64,000 nucleotides of DNA from Limnanthes douglasii subsp. nivea (GCA_036936605.1 JAUPFV010000001.1:342437081-342501080), one strand, 5' to 3'. Positions 33,800-47,695 are shown, counted from the first letter of the stretch. The notes: generated by a model from the sequence alone, not told the origin. Numbers and translations: made by a program.

Positions 33800-36200
33800 C
33801 TATATTCACCTTCTACACTAGTTAAGATAGATTAGGTTGGTGTTTTGATGATCATGAGATCAAGATGTCACCCAAGAAGACACAATATCCGGAGGTGAAA
33901 CGTCGAGTATCAAGACACCCTCCCCAATCAGCATCAGTATATGAGACAAGATATCTAATGGAAGAACGAGAGAGATATAGTCCAAGATGTAGAGTTTCAT
34001 GGATATATTGTATGGTTCGCTTGAAAGAATTCATATGTTTGTCTTGAGGATCATGCATATGTGAAAAAAAAACTTTTGGATAACATAAGAGATATCCATC
34101 CGGGTATATGTAAGATATTAGAGTGTATCGACGAGGCTGCGGTATAGTGTAAAAAAAATAAACAACTCGCCTTTAATGGGGATAACTTTTGGCTTTATGT
34201 CACCAGAACTGAGAGTCATCTTGCTCGAGCCCGTTGGACAATGTCATCAACATATTTTAGCTAAGGTAAAAATAATTCACCTTTGTGTCAAGGCACACCT
34301 ATACCGACGAAATAGTACAAGAACCCTAAATCATTCACGGCAAATTCAGAGCTAAGATGCACCATGATGGTTGTGCAGAAAGTGTTAGAAAAAGTTGTCA
34401 AAATAATGTCGTCAACGTATAACAACAAGTAAGCCATATCTGACCCCTCTTTCTGGATAAACAATGAAGTATCCGACTTATTGTTAGAGAAACCAATATT
34501 GTCAAAAAAAAAAATCTTTTATACCACACCCGAGGGGCTTAAAATTCTATGAAATGATGCATATAAACAATCTCTTTTAGGTGTCCATACAAAAAAGCAT
34601 TGTTGATATCTAATTGATGAATCTGCAATTGCTTCAATAATGTGATACTAAGCATTGTACGAATGAGATCTAGTTTCACCACCGGACTGAAAGTCTCTCC
34701 ATAATCAATGCCAACTCGCTGAGTTTTACCATCTACCAAGAGACGAGCTTTATGCCTCTTAAATAAACCATCAGAATTGATTTTATTAGTAAAAATCCAC
34801 ATATAACAAATAGCATTAACATCCGGGGGTTGGGAACCTAATCTCACGTCCTATATTTAATAAGAACATCAAATTCATCGATCATAACCAATATTCAATT
34901 CGGGTCGCGAAAGACAGCCATAGGATTGCGGGGTAGAGGTGACGGCGTAAACATTGTGGTATGAGCCTGAGATGGGTCAAATATAGTGTTAGGCTTGAAA
35001 ATACCATGTTAGTTGTGAATAATATGACGTTAGAATTGGTGTATAACAGACTGATAGGGACGTATGAGCAAAACTGGTGTCTGATAACTCCCAAAAAAGG
35101 CGATGATGAAGACGGTGAGGAAACTGAGATGGGTTATGATGCGGAATAATCAGCCACAAGAGATGGTGGAACCTACTTGACTGTAATAGAATGAACAATA
35201 GGCTATGGTTTATGGTATTGATGGATGAAATAGGGAGACATGCCATTTCCAAAAAAATCATAATCTCTGGTATGACACTGATGAACTTTGACAAAGGAAA
35301 AAATGGTTTCATCAAATTGTACATGACGATAATGAATGACTTTATTAGTGGATAAATCAAAACACTTATAACCTCTATGACTTTTGGGATAACCCATGAA
35401 AACACAAGGAGTAGAATGAGCTTGTATGTTTTAATAGGTAATGGACAAAAACATGGGAAAACGCAAACACCCAAAACCTGAATATGAAAATAAGATGGAA
35501 CACAATGGTAGTTAATTTGGAAAAAGGTCTCATTGACAAGAAATTTAATGGTATATAATATTTAAATAGGTGTGTTTCCATGTGAAGAGCATGATGCCAA
35601 AAGATAAGTGGCAAAGATGAATGAATGAGAAGTGTGCGCATGATAGAATTAATGGATCGCATTTTTCTTTCGGCCTTCTCGTATTGTGAGGAGGTATGGG
35701 GACAGGAAAACAAAAAAAATCCATGAGACTCATTAAATTTCCGAAAATAATGATTATCAAACTCTCTCTTATTATTGCATTGTATGATTTTTATATCTCG
35801 TTTAAACTAGGTACAAATATGAGCTTGGAATTTTATAAAAATAGAGAAAAATTATGGTTTATTAGCAATAGGAAAAGTCAACAATAATTTTGAATAATCG
35901 TCCAAGAAACGCAAATAATATTGATGTTCCAAAGAACTTAAATGTGGAGAAGTCTAAACATTACTATGAATAATATCAAAAGATATAGTAGAAGGTGAGG
36001 GAACAAAAGACAATTTTATATGTTTGTCGAGAACACGCGACTGACAAGTAGTAGACTTAGGTGGACTATTACAATCAATCAATTTATTTTGCTGAAGAAT
36101 AGCTAAAACTGAATCTCCCATGTGACCCAAATAGTGATGCCAAATAGTGTATACAATGCATGCAGTGGAGAAATCAGATTCAGACTATAAAAAGTGATAG
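33800..36200 (-). pseudogene. Ty1/copia pol remnant (integrase to RNase H)
   Basis: Minus-strand order: integrase region with FFLFSCPHTSSQYEKAERKM near 35700, HRGYKCFDLSTNKVIHYRHV near 35380 (post-integrase), RT with HKARLLVDGKTQRVGIDYGE, TFSPVVKL and LQIHQLDINNAFLYG (34850-34570). A degraded YVDD segment follows near 34420, and RNase H SYTDADWGGCLDTRRFTSGY at 33900. Frames change often and no LTRs were found, so limits are approximate. The catalytic cores are broken. Confidence 0.8.
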
Positions 36201-38878
36201 GGTAGATGGAGCTTGTACTATCACATTTTATTAGACGTGTTCTCACCTATAAATCATACATAAATGTATTATATACTATTTATGAATGTATTAAAATTCT
36301 AATATATATATATATATATATATAAATCACTAGAAAAGTCGTTGGAAAGTAAAGTTAAAATTTGATTATATTGCATTTCAAAAAATAATTATTTACATTT
36401 TTATATTGTCTATAAGTTTTTAGAGAATTAATTTGAGATATCACAAACATTTGAAGTTTTACACAAGCAATTGTAAATTAAAAATAATAATTTAACAAAT
36501 GTCGATATATATAAAAAAAAATATTAAATGTCTAAAAGGTGTGTTATTTCACATCTCATCTTAGTATTCTATTTATAGGTGTCATAAATTGTTAGCTCGT
36601 AATTTACAATCACTTTATGCCTCCACAATGGTGATGTCATGACAATCTAAAATAAAAATTGGTTTGTGTTAATTTGAACTTAATGCACTTAGACCATATA
36701 TATCATCTATATATATATATATATATATTAATTTAAAAGATATAATCGTACTTTGTCTCGAAATAACTATTTTGTTTGATATTGATATAAATTAATATAA
36801 CTCTTATATTATATTTAAGTACACTAAGCGATATTTTTGGATCAATTGTTTCGGTTTATTTACTTTTATATGTGTATATATATATTGATGGTTGGATCAG
36901 CTCCGCTAGATGAGATGTTGTTTATATTGCGCATCTTCCATTTTTGTTATAGTCGTTGTAGCTTTGTTAAAACATCCGTACATATTTTGATATAGTAGGT
37001 CCAATCGGAATTTCAGATAGATTGTAGTTATATTTCAGTAGTTTTGGTTCCATTAGATCTCATGGTAATACCCCAACCATTTTGTACGACTATATAATGT
37101 TTTTAATTTTTTTGGGGAAAAAAACATGATTAGTGATATCAAATCGGATATAATATAAAATAACATGTTTAACCGTACTCAACCAAAATGTAATATATCA
37201 ATTTGTTAATTTATAATAACATAAAAATTTCGTTCAGTTTTGACGATAATAATTTTAATTTTTATGAATTGACACGATAAAATTTTATGTTTTTAAGTTT
37301 GAAAAAACAATAACTCATGCAGTTATCAATGTAATAAAAAAATGACTAATACAAAATTCAACTTTGTTTTGTTTATGTAGTTTATAAATATAAGAATGTG
37401 ATAACTCAAAATGATACATTTTATTAAAAGCAAATATAATGTGTATTAAAAGCAAGTATAATGTATGAGAAAATAAGACTAACACAAAATTAGCATGCAT
37501 ATGAAAATATTCAATCCAAAAGTCACTTCACCACAAGACAAGATTCCACATAAAAACAGTACTAGCATAAATCATATTGTAAAAGATTACCACATTATCA
37601 CATAATGCACAAACATAATCAATATAATCATCATCTTTTCAATTCCTATCATCTTTTACATTCTCATCTTCCATATCATAAACTATGAATCCAAATGTTA
37701 CTTCCGTTGAGATATCTTAAAAACCATACGAAAGAAGCGCACTTCAAACTCAAAGCTCAGATAAAATCGTTGCAATTTTAACACATATACAAATAAAAAA
37801 ACTGATAATCATACAAATGGAAACTACATTTAGACAAACTTAAAAGTACCAATATATCTCAAATTAATTTCGCAATCTGCAATTACTTATATAAAATAGG
37901 CTCCACAAGATATTTAGATAAAAAAATAAGTGAAAACGTAAAATGCTAATTATATTAGTAAAATATAAAAGAAAATTTGTTTTGTATAATTACCTTTAAC
38001 ATGATAGGTCCATAAAGATTGTTGAAAAGTTTAATCTTTTTTATTATTTGAATGTATCATACCTATTACATTAATTTTCAACTAAAGTCATTAAAACATT
38101 TTATTCTTATGACTATATGAATTTACCTACCATTAATTTTTTTTTGTCTTTTATTACTCCACACATTTTTTGTTTTTTTAAATAATCACAAATTATTTCA
38201 TACGAATATAAATTGTTTTTATGTTGACATATGATGTCAATTATACTACCGTAAAAAACATTATTAATTTTTTACATTTACGATTTTTAAGTATTGGTTT
38301 TGTTGTCGGTAAATTTTAATTTTTTTGTTAAAATTTATTTTACTCTTATTTTAATTATATTATATTTAGTTATAATATTTAAATTCATTTAAAATATATA
38401 AAATTCAATTAATTTTCTAAAACAACTTTTGTATTTCGGTTTCGTACATAATTTTTCCTTTAACTATTTTTTATGTCTCATTTTTCATTCATTGCTATTT
38501 TTCATTCTTTTTCTTCTTCAAAAACATTAACTTATCTCTTTTTAATTTTTATACCATTAATTGATTCACCAAAAAACAAATCTCACACTGATAGAACTGA
38601 TATTATATCATACACGAAATAATAAACCCTTAAATTGTGATTAACTATTAGAGATATGATTAAAAAAACTTACAGTTTTGCCTGCAACTCATTGTTAGTA
38701 ATTGAATGCTCCTTTAGGATTCTTTAGATACACGATAACTGTGGATATTCCAATACTTCAAAGTGACGATTAACCTGCTATATGTATATCGAAGGGATAA
38801 CTTAAACTTAGTCTCTTTTTTAAAGAAATGCAACTAGAAACCTTATTTGCATTAAGCCCATTACTTTAGCCTCTTTGT
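36201..38878. other. AT-rich DNA without recognisable genes
   Basis: Contains short (TA)n runs at 36302-36324 and 36708-36729. No open frame, RNA gene or domain trace was recognised. Confidence 0.6.
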
Positions 38879-39144
38879 GATCGGAGACCACAACTACAAA
38901 ATTGATTAATCATTTGTCCATGAATATTAGTTCATGCTTAAATGTTAAGATTTGGGCTCAATCTTTCACAGTTCCCAAATTCAACCCAGTTTCCACACTT
39001 ATACCTCTAAAATGTATTTTTACTTATAGGCCCAATACCTAATTAATTATATAATATAATTAATATGATCACTTATTAATTGGAATATCTTATGACAATG
39101 ACCAAATATATATTTAGCATACCGATCCATAATTATTCCAACAA
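38879..39144 (-). repeat. 3' LTR of a truncated copia element
   Basis: 266 bp, minus strand TGTTGGAATAATTATGG ... GGTCTCCGATCA. It matches 41280-41530 over most of its length (CGGAGACCACAAC, TTAAGATTTGGG, TTATTACTTATTAATT-like blocks). The adjoining minus-strand purine tract CTAAATAGGAGAT fixes its start. Confidence 0.75.
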
Positions 39145-41279
39145 TCTCCTATTTAGATTGTCATATGTTACTCACAAATATATTTAACTTCAGTGAAGCC
39201 TTTAAGACTATTGTCAATAGGTGAACGATAGAACCCCGTACATGATCAATGAATGATAACGGACTAAGACCTTGTTTCTCCTAATATGAACAATATGATG
39301 CAACATTAATCATTTATCACCATCAACTAATTACTTGGGATTATTATGGTATGTAATATAAGAGTAATATGAAATGTAATTGTATATATCTATTCTCAAA
39401 TGGTGATATCTTAAAGATCTGTAAAGTAAAAGATGCCAATAAATTTAACCAACTCATATACTGCAATAAACCTTTAAGTATTCAATATTACAAATATTAA
39501 TCAAATCTTATTACAAAAACTCTAAATGAACTAACAATCTTTAAAATCAACTACACTCATCCACACGGTGTGTTCCTTGAAAACATAGACAATATCGCAT
39601 TTGTTAGAGGATCTATCATCATTGAGTTTATACCGACGTGCTCTATATATATCAGACCCATCTGAACTCTCTCTTTAACAGACATGAAATTTATATTTAT
39701 GTGTTTGGACTTAGACGAACTCATATTACTGTTAGAGTATATCACTACAAAATTATTGTCATAGTAAAAATTTATGGGACCTTTCATAATTATATAATAC
39801 GCAAACCAATAACAAAATTCCACAACCACGATAACTAGTTTGATTCCTCGCAACATGCAACAAATTATGCCAACATATTGGATGATGTGTTAAGTGTTTG
39901 TGTTACACTTTTCCAATATATTACACCCATACTTAATAAGAATATGTTCATCGAAGTACTTACATTGTGTATATGCATCTACTAAAATTTGAGTTAGAAT
40001 ACCCAATGATCTTTATTTTTTCCAACTTCATATATGTCAACATGTACCCTTTCGTTCATTACATATATAGGAGTACCCAAGGATCTGTACTTTTCCAATC
40101 CGTAATAGTGAAACATACGGTCTATATATGTTTTTTGTGACATTCTAAGAATACCAAGGGAGTGATCCTGGTGTATTTGGATTCCTAACACAAAACCTAT
40201 ATCACCGAGATCTTTCTTATTGAATTTGTTTCATTGAAATTTCTTTGTATGTGTAAAAATTTATTATTGTTTGAGGCAAGTAATATTTCATCGATATTTA
40301 ATAAAAAAAATATAAAGTACTCACACTAAACTTGTGATACACACAATTCTCAACTGACTTGACCTTTAAGTCATAATAGACCACTACCTCAAGGAATAAC
40401 GAGAAGCCTGTTTAAGCCCATAAATGAATTTCTCAAGAATGCATACAATATTCTTTGAGTAACCTATTTTAAAGTATTTCAATTATGTCATATAGATCGT
40501 TTCTTCAATACCACCATTGAGAAACACGATTTTTACGTTCATTTGATAAAGCTCAAAATCAAAGCACATAACTAATGTCATGATTATTTTATAGGAATAT
40601 TTTATCGATATGGGAGATAAGGTTTCTTTAAAATCAATCCATTCATATTGGGTATAACCTTTCGCACAAGGCGTGCTTTATGTCTCTGCATATTATCTAG
40701 ATAATTACAAACCCACTTACAACCAATTACCTTTTCCCTTTTAGGTAATGGGACAAGTTCCTATAATGCATTATCTTACAATGATTTATACTCTTCCTTT
40801 ACAAAGTTAATCCACATCCGAGAGTTAGAGCTTTATATGGATTTTTGTAGGATGATGGATCATCTTCATGTTTCCGAATATCTATTATATAATTAGAATG
40901 TATCGCATTCTTCTTTTCTGTCATGAACCTTCTTAAAAGCATCATTACTTTTTATTGCACTTATTAAGGATGTAGGGTTTGACCCTCATGAATAATGCTA
41001 TTTCGATCTTATTGTGAAAGATTACCTTGATTGTCCTCTTATTTTAATTGGACCATATTAATGCCCTGGTAAAAACGCTCTCGAGTGGAACAACGATTAT
41101 TCTGAGTATAACTTTGTTCTAATAAGGCCAAAATAATTGGTATTGAAGTTCAATCTTTTAATAAATGAGTATCTTCATTGGAAACTTCATAAATCCCTAC
41201 ATATTCTTCCTAAAATGAATATATGTTCTTCAATTCTTTCCTCCAAAGACAACATCCACAAGAAACGTTATCGGAGACC
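39145..41279 (-). pseudogene. truncated copia element internal region (RT and RNase H remnants)
   Basis: Minus-strand traces: LDVVFGGKN-like start right next to the 5' LTR, RT pieces between 41200 and 40250, GLYVDDILLAS (catalytic DD) near 40290, LGIQIHQDHSLGILRMSQKT at 40170, and RNase H end SSSKSKHININFMSVKERV with GINSMMIDPLTNAI near 39630. Gag, protease and integrase are absent. The 5' LTR is joined straight to pol, so the element carries a large internal deletion. The last 400 bp before the 3' LTR is non-coding. Confidence 0.75.
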
Positions 41280-41530
41280 ACAACCTCTAAATTAATTAAT
41301 CAATCTAGTTCATAAATTATTCGTTCAAGCTAAACTATTAAGATTTGGGTCCAATCTTTCAAGATCCCAAATTAAATCCATTTAGCATACCTTCATAACA
41401 CATTTTCATTTATATGCAAAATTCATATTTAATTATATATAATATAATAAATTTTATTACTTATTAATTAGATTTTCTTATAATATATATTTGACGTACC
41501 AATCTATGATCTTTCTTTACATACACAACA
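41280..41530 (-). repeat. 5' LTR of the truncated copia element
   Basis: About 250 bp similar to the 3' LTR at 38879-39144 but clearly diverged, so an old insertion. Its inner end adjoins pol-like sequence and not a primer-binding site. The outer end (TGTTGTGTATG on the minus strand) is approximate. Confidence 0.65.
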
Positions 41531-42496
41531 TAAGCAAACCAACAACTTAAAAATTCATTTAGAATTGTTTACTTACTATTTTTCATTCCACTAATCAATT
41601 AAATTTGTTTATCTCTCCGTAGACTTTTAAAAATAATACAACTATATCTCACGCGAACCAAAATTTTACCAATGTTAGTCCATATGCCTTTCTAATATAA
41701 TTTATTATACTACAATACGATAAAAATGATCTAAATAAATTTTAAATAGGGAAATATAAAAATAAAAAAAAATAAAAAAAAATCAAATTATTCATTTTAA
41801 TTTTTTTAAACCTTCTCCATTTATAAAATTTTGATTTTATTATACCATGTAAGAAACTCAAAAATACATATCTATTATAATATCGGAAACACTATATTTT
41901 TTATGAATAAACATAATAACTTAATATACGATTTTATTTAAAAAAATAGTGAACCAAACAAATACTAGTTTGATTTTAAAATAAAACAAAATAAATAAAA
42001 AGAACTTATGTCCGAAAAAATTACTTTTCATATTTTGTTCTACAAAAAATCATAAAATTAAAATCTAAAAAATGTTGTTGGTTATAATTATTGAGTAATT
42101 GAAAGTAAAAAGTTCAAAACTATATACTAAAAAAAATTTAAATCGATGTGAAAGAAAGTCATATACTTGTAATATGAAAAATATATGCTTATCTCTCATA
42201 TAAATAACCTAATTTTATGTTTTTTAGTTAATTTAAGTGTTTATATAATACATTCAACTCATTTAAAAACGGTGAAAAGATAATATATTATTAAAATCTG
42301 AAAAAATTATATTAATTTATAGATATTATTTAAATAAATATTTTTTTATTAAAAATAAATAAATAATATATTTTTATTTATTTTAAGTTAAGTATCCAAA
42401 ACATATTATCTCATCAAAATATCAAATACTTATGAAGAAATTTGAAAACATAAATAGTTAAAGATTTGAGGTTTAACTCTTTCGACTATCAATTTT
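41531..42496. other. very AT-rich DNA without recognisable genes
   Basis: Low-complexity A/T runs; nothing else seen. Confidence 0.6.
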
Positions 42497-42907
42497 ATAG
42501 GTTTAAATATGTGATTAATCATTTAGCCATGACAATTTTTTTTCATATAGACTATTGACTTTAAACATCACGATTTTTATTATATAGTCTTTTGATTTCA
42601 AACATCCGTTGAAGGTCACTCGACTATGATAATTTCTTTCATATAGTCTTTTGACTTCAAAATGTATAGTGAACGTCTTTTAACTATTAATATTTTAATA
42701 AATTTAGTCTTTGACGCCCGAGGACTAAGGATTAAATTTATTAAAATCTATATAGTCGAGGGACACTCACTAGATATTTTGAAGTCGAACAACTATAGGG
42801 AAGAAATCACCATAGTCAAAAGACTTTCACCGGACATTTTAAAGTCAAAGGATTATATGAAAGAACTCGTCATGGTCAAATGACCAATCACAGGTTTAAG
42901 CCTAGCT
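42497..42907. mobile_element. foldback (long inverted repeat) element
   Basis: Left and right halves are inverted copies around a centre near 42715. TAGGTTTAAATATGTGATTA pairs with the reverse of the right end, and GACTTCAAAATGTATAGTGA with GACTTTAAAATGTCCGGTGA. TTTTAATAAATTTAGTC closes the inner stem. Within each arm a segment containing ATATAGTCTTTTGACTTCAAA recurs. A short ORF through the right half is a by-product. This looks like a non-autonomous foldback or MITE element. Confidence 0.7.
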
Positions 42908-43289
42908 TTATATACATATAGTTCAGTGACTAAAAAATGTCAAACGTGGTATCTTGACTATCCAATTTCACTAGAGTTAGTCCTTCACGCATGTGAATTA
43001 AAAACAATATTACCACATGGAACCAAAGTTAGATGTCAAAATATTAACATGTAATTTGTTGACTTTATTATAGAAAATATGATGTAATTCATACTGAAAT
43101 AGACTGATTTTCTGAGAAATTTTGTTACTGAATTTCATACCACGTGATCGGTTCGTTTTAATTCACACACACACCAAGGACTAGCTTTAGTAAAATTAGG
43201 TAGTCAAAGGATCCCTACCGAATAAGTTTTAGTCAACTGAATATATGTACAAAGATTTGATAGTCAAGGGATGATATACGATTTAAAGC
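42908..43289. other. no recognisable gene
   Basis: Non-coding DNA between the foldback element and the copia LTR, with scattered short pieces (GTAGTCAAAGGAT-like) resembling the foldback family. Confidence 0.5.
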
Positions 43290-43510
43290 CAAGCTTTAAT
43301 GAAGGAATATTCAAAGAAGAAAATCTAAAACAGAAATCAGAAGACAATTAGAGAATAACAAACCCTAGAATTGTATTATCTAAGATCCATAGTCTTTATA
43401 ATGAATTAATATATGTTCTCTACATGATTAAAATTAGCTACAACCAGAATTAATTATAGCTAACATACCGAACTTCTTCTTGTTGGTGAGTTTATTGATA
43501 AGATCTAGAA
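43290..43510 (-). repeat. 3' LTR region of a copia element
   Basis: Similar to two separated parts of 46575-47290: GAAGACAATTAGAGAATAAC near 43340 and GAATTAATTATAGCTAAC near 43450 have counterparts at 46660 and 47210. Divergence is high and ends are approximate. Confidence 0.5.
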
Positions 43511-46500
43511 TTTTCAAAATTATTGTTTTAAATCCCCTCTAAATATGAGGTGTAAAAAATGCAAATAAATTTTGGATATTAAATATTGAAAAATTGGTTT
43601 AGACAATGCTTTAGTGAATAAATCTGCCAACTAAAGTTTGATGGACAAATGAGTATGTTTTGTGAATCATTGAATGAACTAATTCATGACTATATGATAA
43701 TCGATATCAAGATGTTTAGTTCTCTCATGAAACAACGGCTTTGACGCGATATGTAATGCAACCATGTTGTCACAATGTAGAGAAATATAAAGAGGAATAT
43801 AAACCGACAAGTCCTTCAACAAATAAGCAGTCAATTGCACCTCACATATAATAACGGTCATAACTCTGGATTCAGCTTATGTTGCTTATTTATTTTCCAT
43901 GATACCAGAGATGTACCTAAGAACATAAAGTATCCCGTGATTTATTTCCTTGTATCAGCACATGCTCGTCATTTTGCATCAAAAAAATCTTTGAGAATAA
44001 GACTGCAATTAGATGAATAAAACAAACCTTGTGAAGGATATCCTTTGATAAATTTAAGGATGTAAAGTTTAGTCTTCAAGTACAATTTATTGGGTTCATG
44101 CACGTATGACTAAGTTGTTGCATTATAAAAGTAAGATCATGTCTAGTAAAACTTAGGTTTCTGATCAACCTCATATAACTCCATGTGTTCTCAAGAATGA
44201 AAGATTTTTTATCAGTTAAATATAAACCAGTGACCTTTTGTGTGTTTGTTAGTTTACATCTTAATAGTCAAGTTTTTGTTATCATATCAAGAATATACTT
44301 TATTTTATTGAGAAAAGTCCTTAAAATAGTTTTCATTGTTAGAGATAAACTTAGGCCTTATATCTCTAACATTCATAACTTGAATGCTTGTGAAAAACTT
44401 AAATATGATCTTTTTATATTAAATATATGTCCAAACGTTATTTAACACCAATAATCAGATTAACATCATTTCTTGTTATCAATATATCATCAACATATAC
44501 CAAGAGAATTGGGAAACACCTTATTTGAGAGTGAAGAGCCAATTATCTTGAAGAAAACTACATAAAACCATACTCTAAAAGACTTATTGTAAACATGTAA
44601 TTCCACTCCCTAGACTATTTTGAACCATAAAGATATTTGATCAACATAAATACTCTTTTATCTTTTTCTATTAACATTGATGAGCTTTCATATACAGAAA
44701 TTCATCTAACAAACCATGAAGAAAACCATTATTAACATGTAATTGGTGTACTTCCCAATGTCTAGAAGCTATAATAGCAAATACTACTCTTACAGTGACT
44801 AATTTAGCCACATGAGAGAAGTTTTACGTGTAGTCCTCTCCTTCTACTTGAGTGTAACCTTTTGTTACAAACTTAGCTTTCAGTCTGTTAACTGTACAAT
44901 AGCCTTTTTTTAATTTATACACTTAACTTAGCATATGGATTTTTTTCCAAAATGCCACCCAATTAAGTCTCAAGTGTGGTTTAGTTCAAGAGCTTAATTT
45001 TTTTTAAATTGCTAAATTACATCATGGATCATTCTTAGCATGACTATAAGAAAATGGTTCGCATATATCTGAAACATTTTCTAAAAGTATACTATATTAT
45101 GCATGTAAAAGAGGATGTTATGTATGAATATATAGGTGAAATATTAGGAGAGTGTAGAGACTCACCAGATAGTGAAATAGTATGTGTTGTGTTAAAAACA
45201 AAATCTTCGAGCCAAAATAGTTAATTTATTTGTCTTATGCTTGTCATTATATGAACCTAATCAACAAAAATATCGCTACTAGTAGATTCATTACCATTTG
45301 AAGGAGAAAGAACACACTAAACTTGAGGATCAACACTAGATTCTACTTGATTATACTCATGAGCATTGTGACTGGCTTGAGAATCTAGTTTGTGAAGTAC
45401 TGAAAATATAACTAATTATACATGTGATTGTTTTATAAGGGAAAATACATTTCCAAACACAATAGCCATAGAGATAATGATCTTGTGTTGATCAATACTT
45501 TAAATCCTATATTTTTTTGTAGAAGAATATCCAAAAGAAATAGATCTTTGTGCTTTAGGTGAGAATTTATCCTTAACTTGAGGACAAATTATGGTAAAAC
45601 AAAAACAACCAAATACTCTAAGTTGTGTCATATCAAGGATAGTTCCTGCCAAGACCTCGTAAGAGGTTTTCCATTTTAAAACTAGAGCATGGATTTTATT
45701 AATAAAATGTGTGGCAATTAAAATAAATTTTCCCCAAAAGAAATTAAGAACATTAGACTGTAACATTTTGGATCTTGCAATCTGCAATAAATGTTGGTGT
45801 GTTCTTTTTGCAATACCATTGTATTAAGAAGTATAAGGATAACTAATTTGGTGAACAATATCAAGAGAATTTAAAACATAAGACACTTCATTATTAGCAA
45901 ACTCAGATTCATTATAAATTCTCACTGTCTTAATCTCACTATACATACCATAAGCACATTTCAGTTGACATCTACACAGTTGAAAAAACATCAAAATATT
46001 CTTCTCATCCCATAGCCTTTTTAGTTTAGAATAATATGTCATAGCACTCAAATTCCATGTGACAAAAAAATATTTTTTTTTCTTCAAATCATAAGCCATA
46101 GGTCCATTGTATAAGTTATATATATATATATATATATGTGTGTGTAATTTTATCCCACAAATTGTTCATTCAAGGTTTTTGATATAAAGTTGATAATCCA
46201 TGAGCACACCATGTTATTCACCTGTTTCTATTGATCATATTCCATACTATTTATTTCACGTTCATAATATTTGACATCACTAAACCTTAACTTCTTTTTA
46301 ACAGCCAAAGAGAGCTTCAATACTCTACACTAAATGGTAAAATACTCATGATTAAGTGTTGTAGTGGTAATTATCATCCAAGGATTGTCGGAATTATGAT
46401 TCATCATTGCATCACCATTTCTGTGACAAACATGTGCTTAGAAATTAAAATCAGGATTATGCAAAACACTGGCAGAAGAACCATCTAAATACTTTATTTG

Positions 46501-46562
46501 ATCAAAATTTCAACTAAGAAATAAAAAAATGAGATTAAAGTGTAAGGATCAATCTAGAACTT
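43511..46562 (-). pseudogene. Ty1/copia element internal region, decayed (gag to RNase H)
   Basis: Minus-strand landmarks: gag-like trace near 46250; integrase KTVRIYNESEFANNEVSYVL at 45930 (family form TDNGSEF, so catalytic Asp lost); SLDIVHQISYPYTS; MQIARSKMLQSNVLNFFWGK; YEVLAGTILDMTQLRVFGCF near 45600. RT traces lie near 44900-44500 and RNase H LHCDNMVALHIASKPLFHER near 43760. The order is complete for a copia element but every frame is broken. This resembles the Ale-type group, a guess from integrase wording. Confidence 0.8.
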
Positions 46563-46574
46563 GCTATGATACCA
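46563..46574 (-). promoter_or_regulatory. primer-binding site (initiator tRNA-Met type) of the copia element
   Basis: Minus strand TGGTATCATAGC, one base different from the usual TGGTATCAGAGC, directly inside the 5' LTR. It confirms element orientation. Confidence 0.8.
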
Positions 46575-46735
46575 TGTTTTTTTTTTGAAAATATAAGTAA
46601 ATGAAGATTTGACCTAGGAAAATGAATTTTCGAGAAAAAAAATGTAAAACCAAAAATTGGAAGAACTATTTGAAAATAAAAAACCTTTCAATTTTTATTA
46701 TCCAAAATTCATAGTTTTTACAATGAAGTGATACA

Positions 46736-46737
<2 letters not shown>

Positions 46738-46791
<54 letters not shown>
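46738..46791 (+). repeat. (TA)n microsatellite, about 54 bp
   Basis: Uninterrupted TA dinucleotides, the longest such run in the window, at the left border of the insertion into the copia LTR. Confidence 0.97.
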
Positions 46792-46794
<3 letters not shown>

Positions 46795-46841
46795 TAAATC
46801 AATGAATAGTCCATCAATTATTCTGTTTTCTTTCATTTAGT

Positions 46842-47080
46842 CCATCGACTTCAAAATCACCGGTGATGATCTCTAGACTTGGAAAAAACTATAAAATTAA
46901 TATGTGGCTTGCAAAGTCTATAAATCTAGTCCATCGACTTGACAAGATCTATAAACTTAGTCCTTGACGCAAAAAAAAAACCTCACTTATGATGGACTAA
47001 ATTTATAAATTTTATAAATTAAGGATTAAATTTATAGATTTTTCCAAATCGAAAACCGTCACCGTGATTTTGAAGCCAAC
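46842..47080. mobile_element. second foldback element
   Basis: GACTTCAAAATCACCGGTGA at 46847 pairs with the inverted TCACCGTGATTTTGAAG near 47060. TTGGAAAAAACTATAAA pairs with the inverted copy near 47040, and AGTCCTTGACGC is close to the middle. It shares GACTTCAAAAT and AGTC(C/T)TTGACGC with the foldback element at 42497-42907, so both may belong to one family. Confidence 0.6.
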
Positions 47081-47695
47081 ATACCCAATAAATAAAACAG
47101 TCAAAAAAATATTTCATAATGATTTAAATCTAATATACACGATTTACTTTATAAATTCAAACAAACTATACTACCAATAAATTACAAACTAAAACTAATT
47201 AGTACCAGAATTCGTTATAGCTAACCTACAAATTTATTTTTGTTGGTAAGTTTGTTGATAAGTTCAAAAATTATTATATTTGTAGTTTTTTAATTTCGCA
47301 AATTAAACATGAAGCAGAATGGATTGTTTTTAGATTCAATTTGAGAAAATAATAATTGAATTTTCAAACTTTTTGAAAAGTTAAAAAAATGATAAAAGTA
47401 CTTTTAAGAGTAAAAGATAAGACACGTCTAAAACGAGACCCCGTTTTCTTATAGTGAGACCCAAATTTTGATTTTTTTTCATTGAACTTAAAATTACAAA
47501 AATATCCCTGCATATAAAAAAGTTAACCTTTTCAACCAACTCACTTTCTACCTCCTCTCCCCTCTCTCTCTCTCCTTACCACTTTTCTCTGCAAAATTCA
47601 AGAAAAACCCAAAAACCCATAAACCCAAACTCCCAAAAAAACATAAATCAACTCTAATTCATAGAATTAAAAACTCAAAAACTCATACTACGGAT

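Larger units (their letters stand above)
46575..47290 (-). repeat. 5' LTR of the copia element, interrupted by an insertion
   Basis: 46575-46737 and about 47165-47290 match the 3' LTR in order; the segment between (46738-47160) has no counterpart there. The insert consists of a long (TA)n run and a foldback element. Confidence 0.5.

Noticed and set aside
42662..42883. 73-codon ORF in the foldback element
   Set aside because: It arises from the inverted-repeat arm and repeats internally; nothing suggests protein selection.
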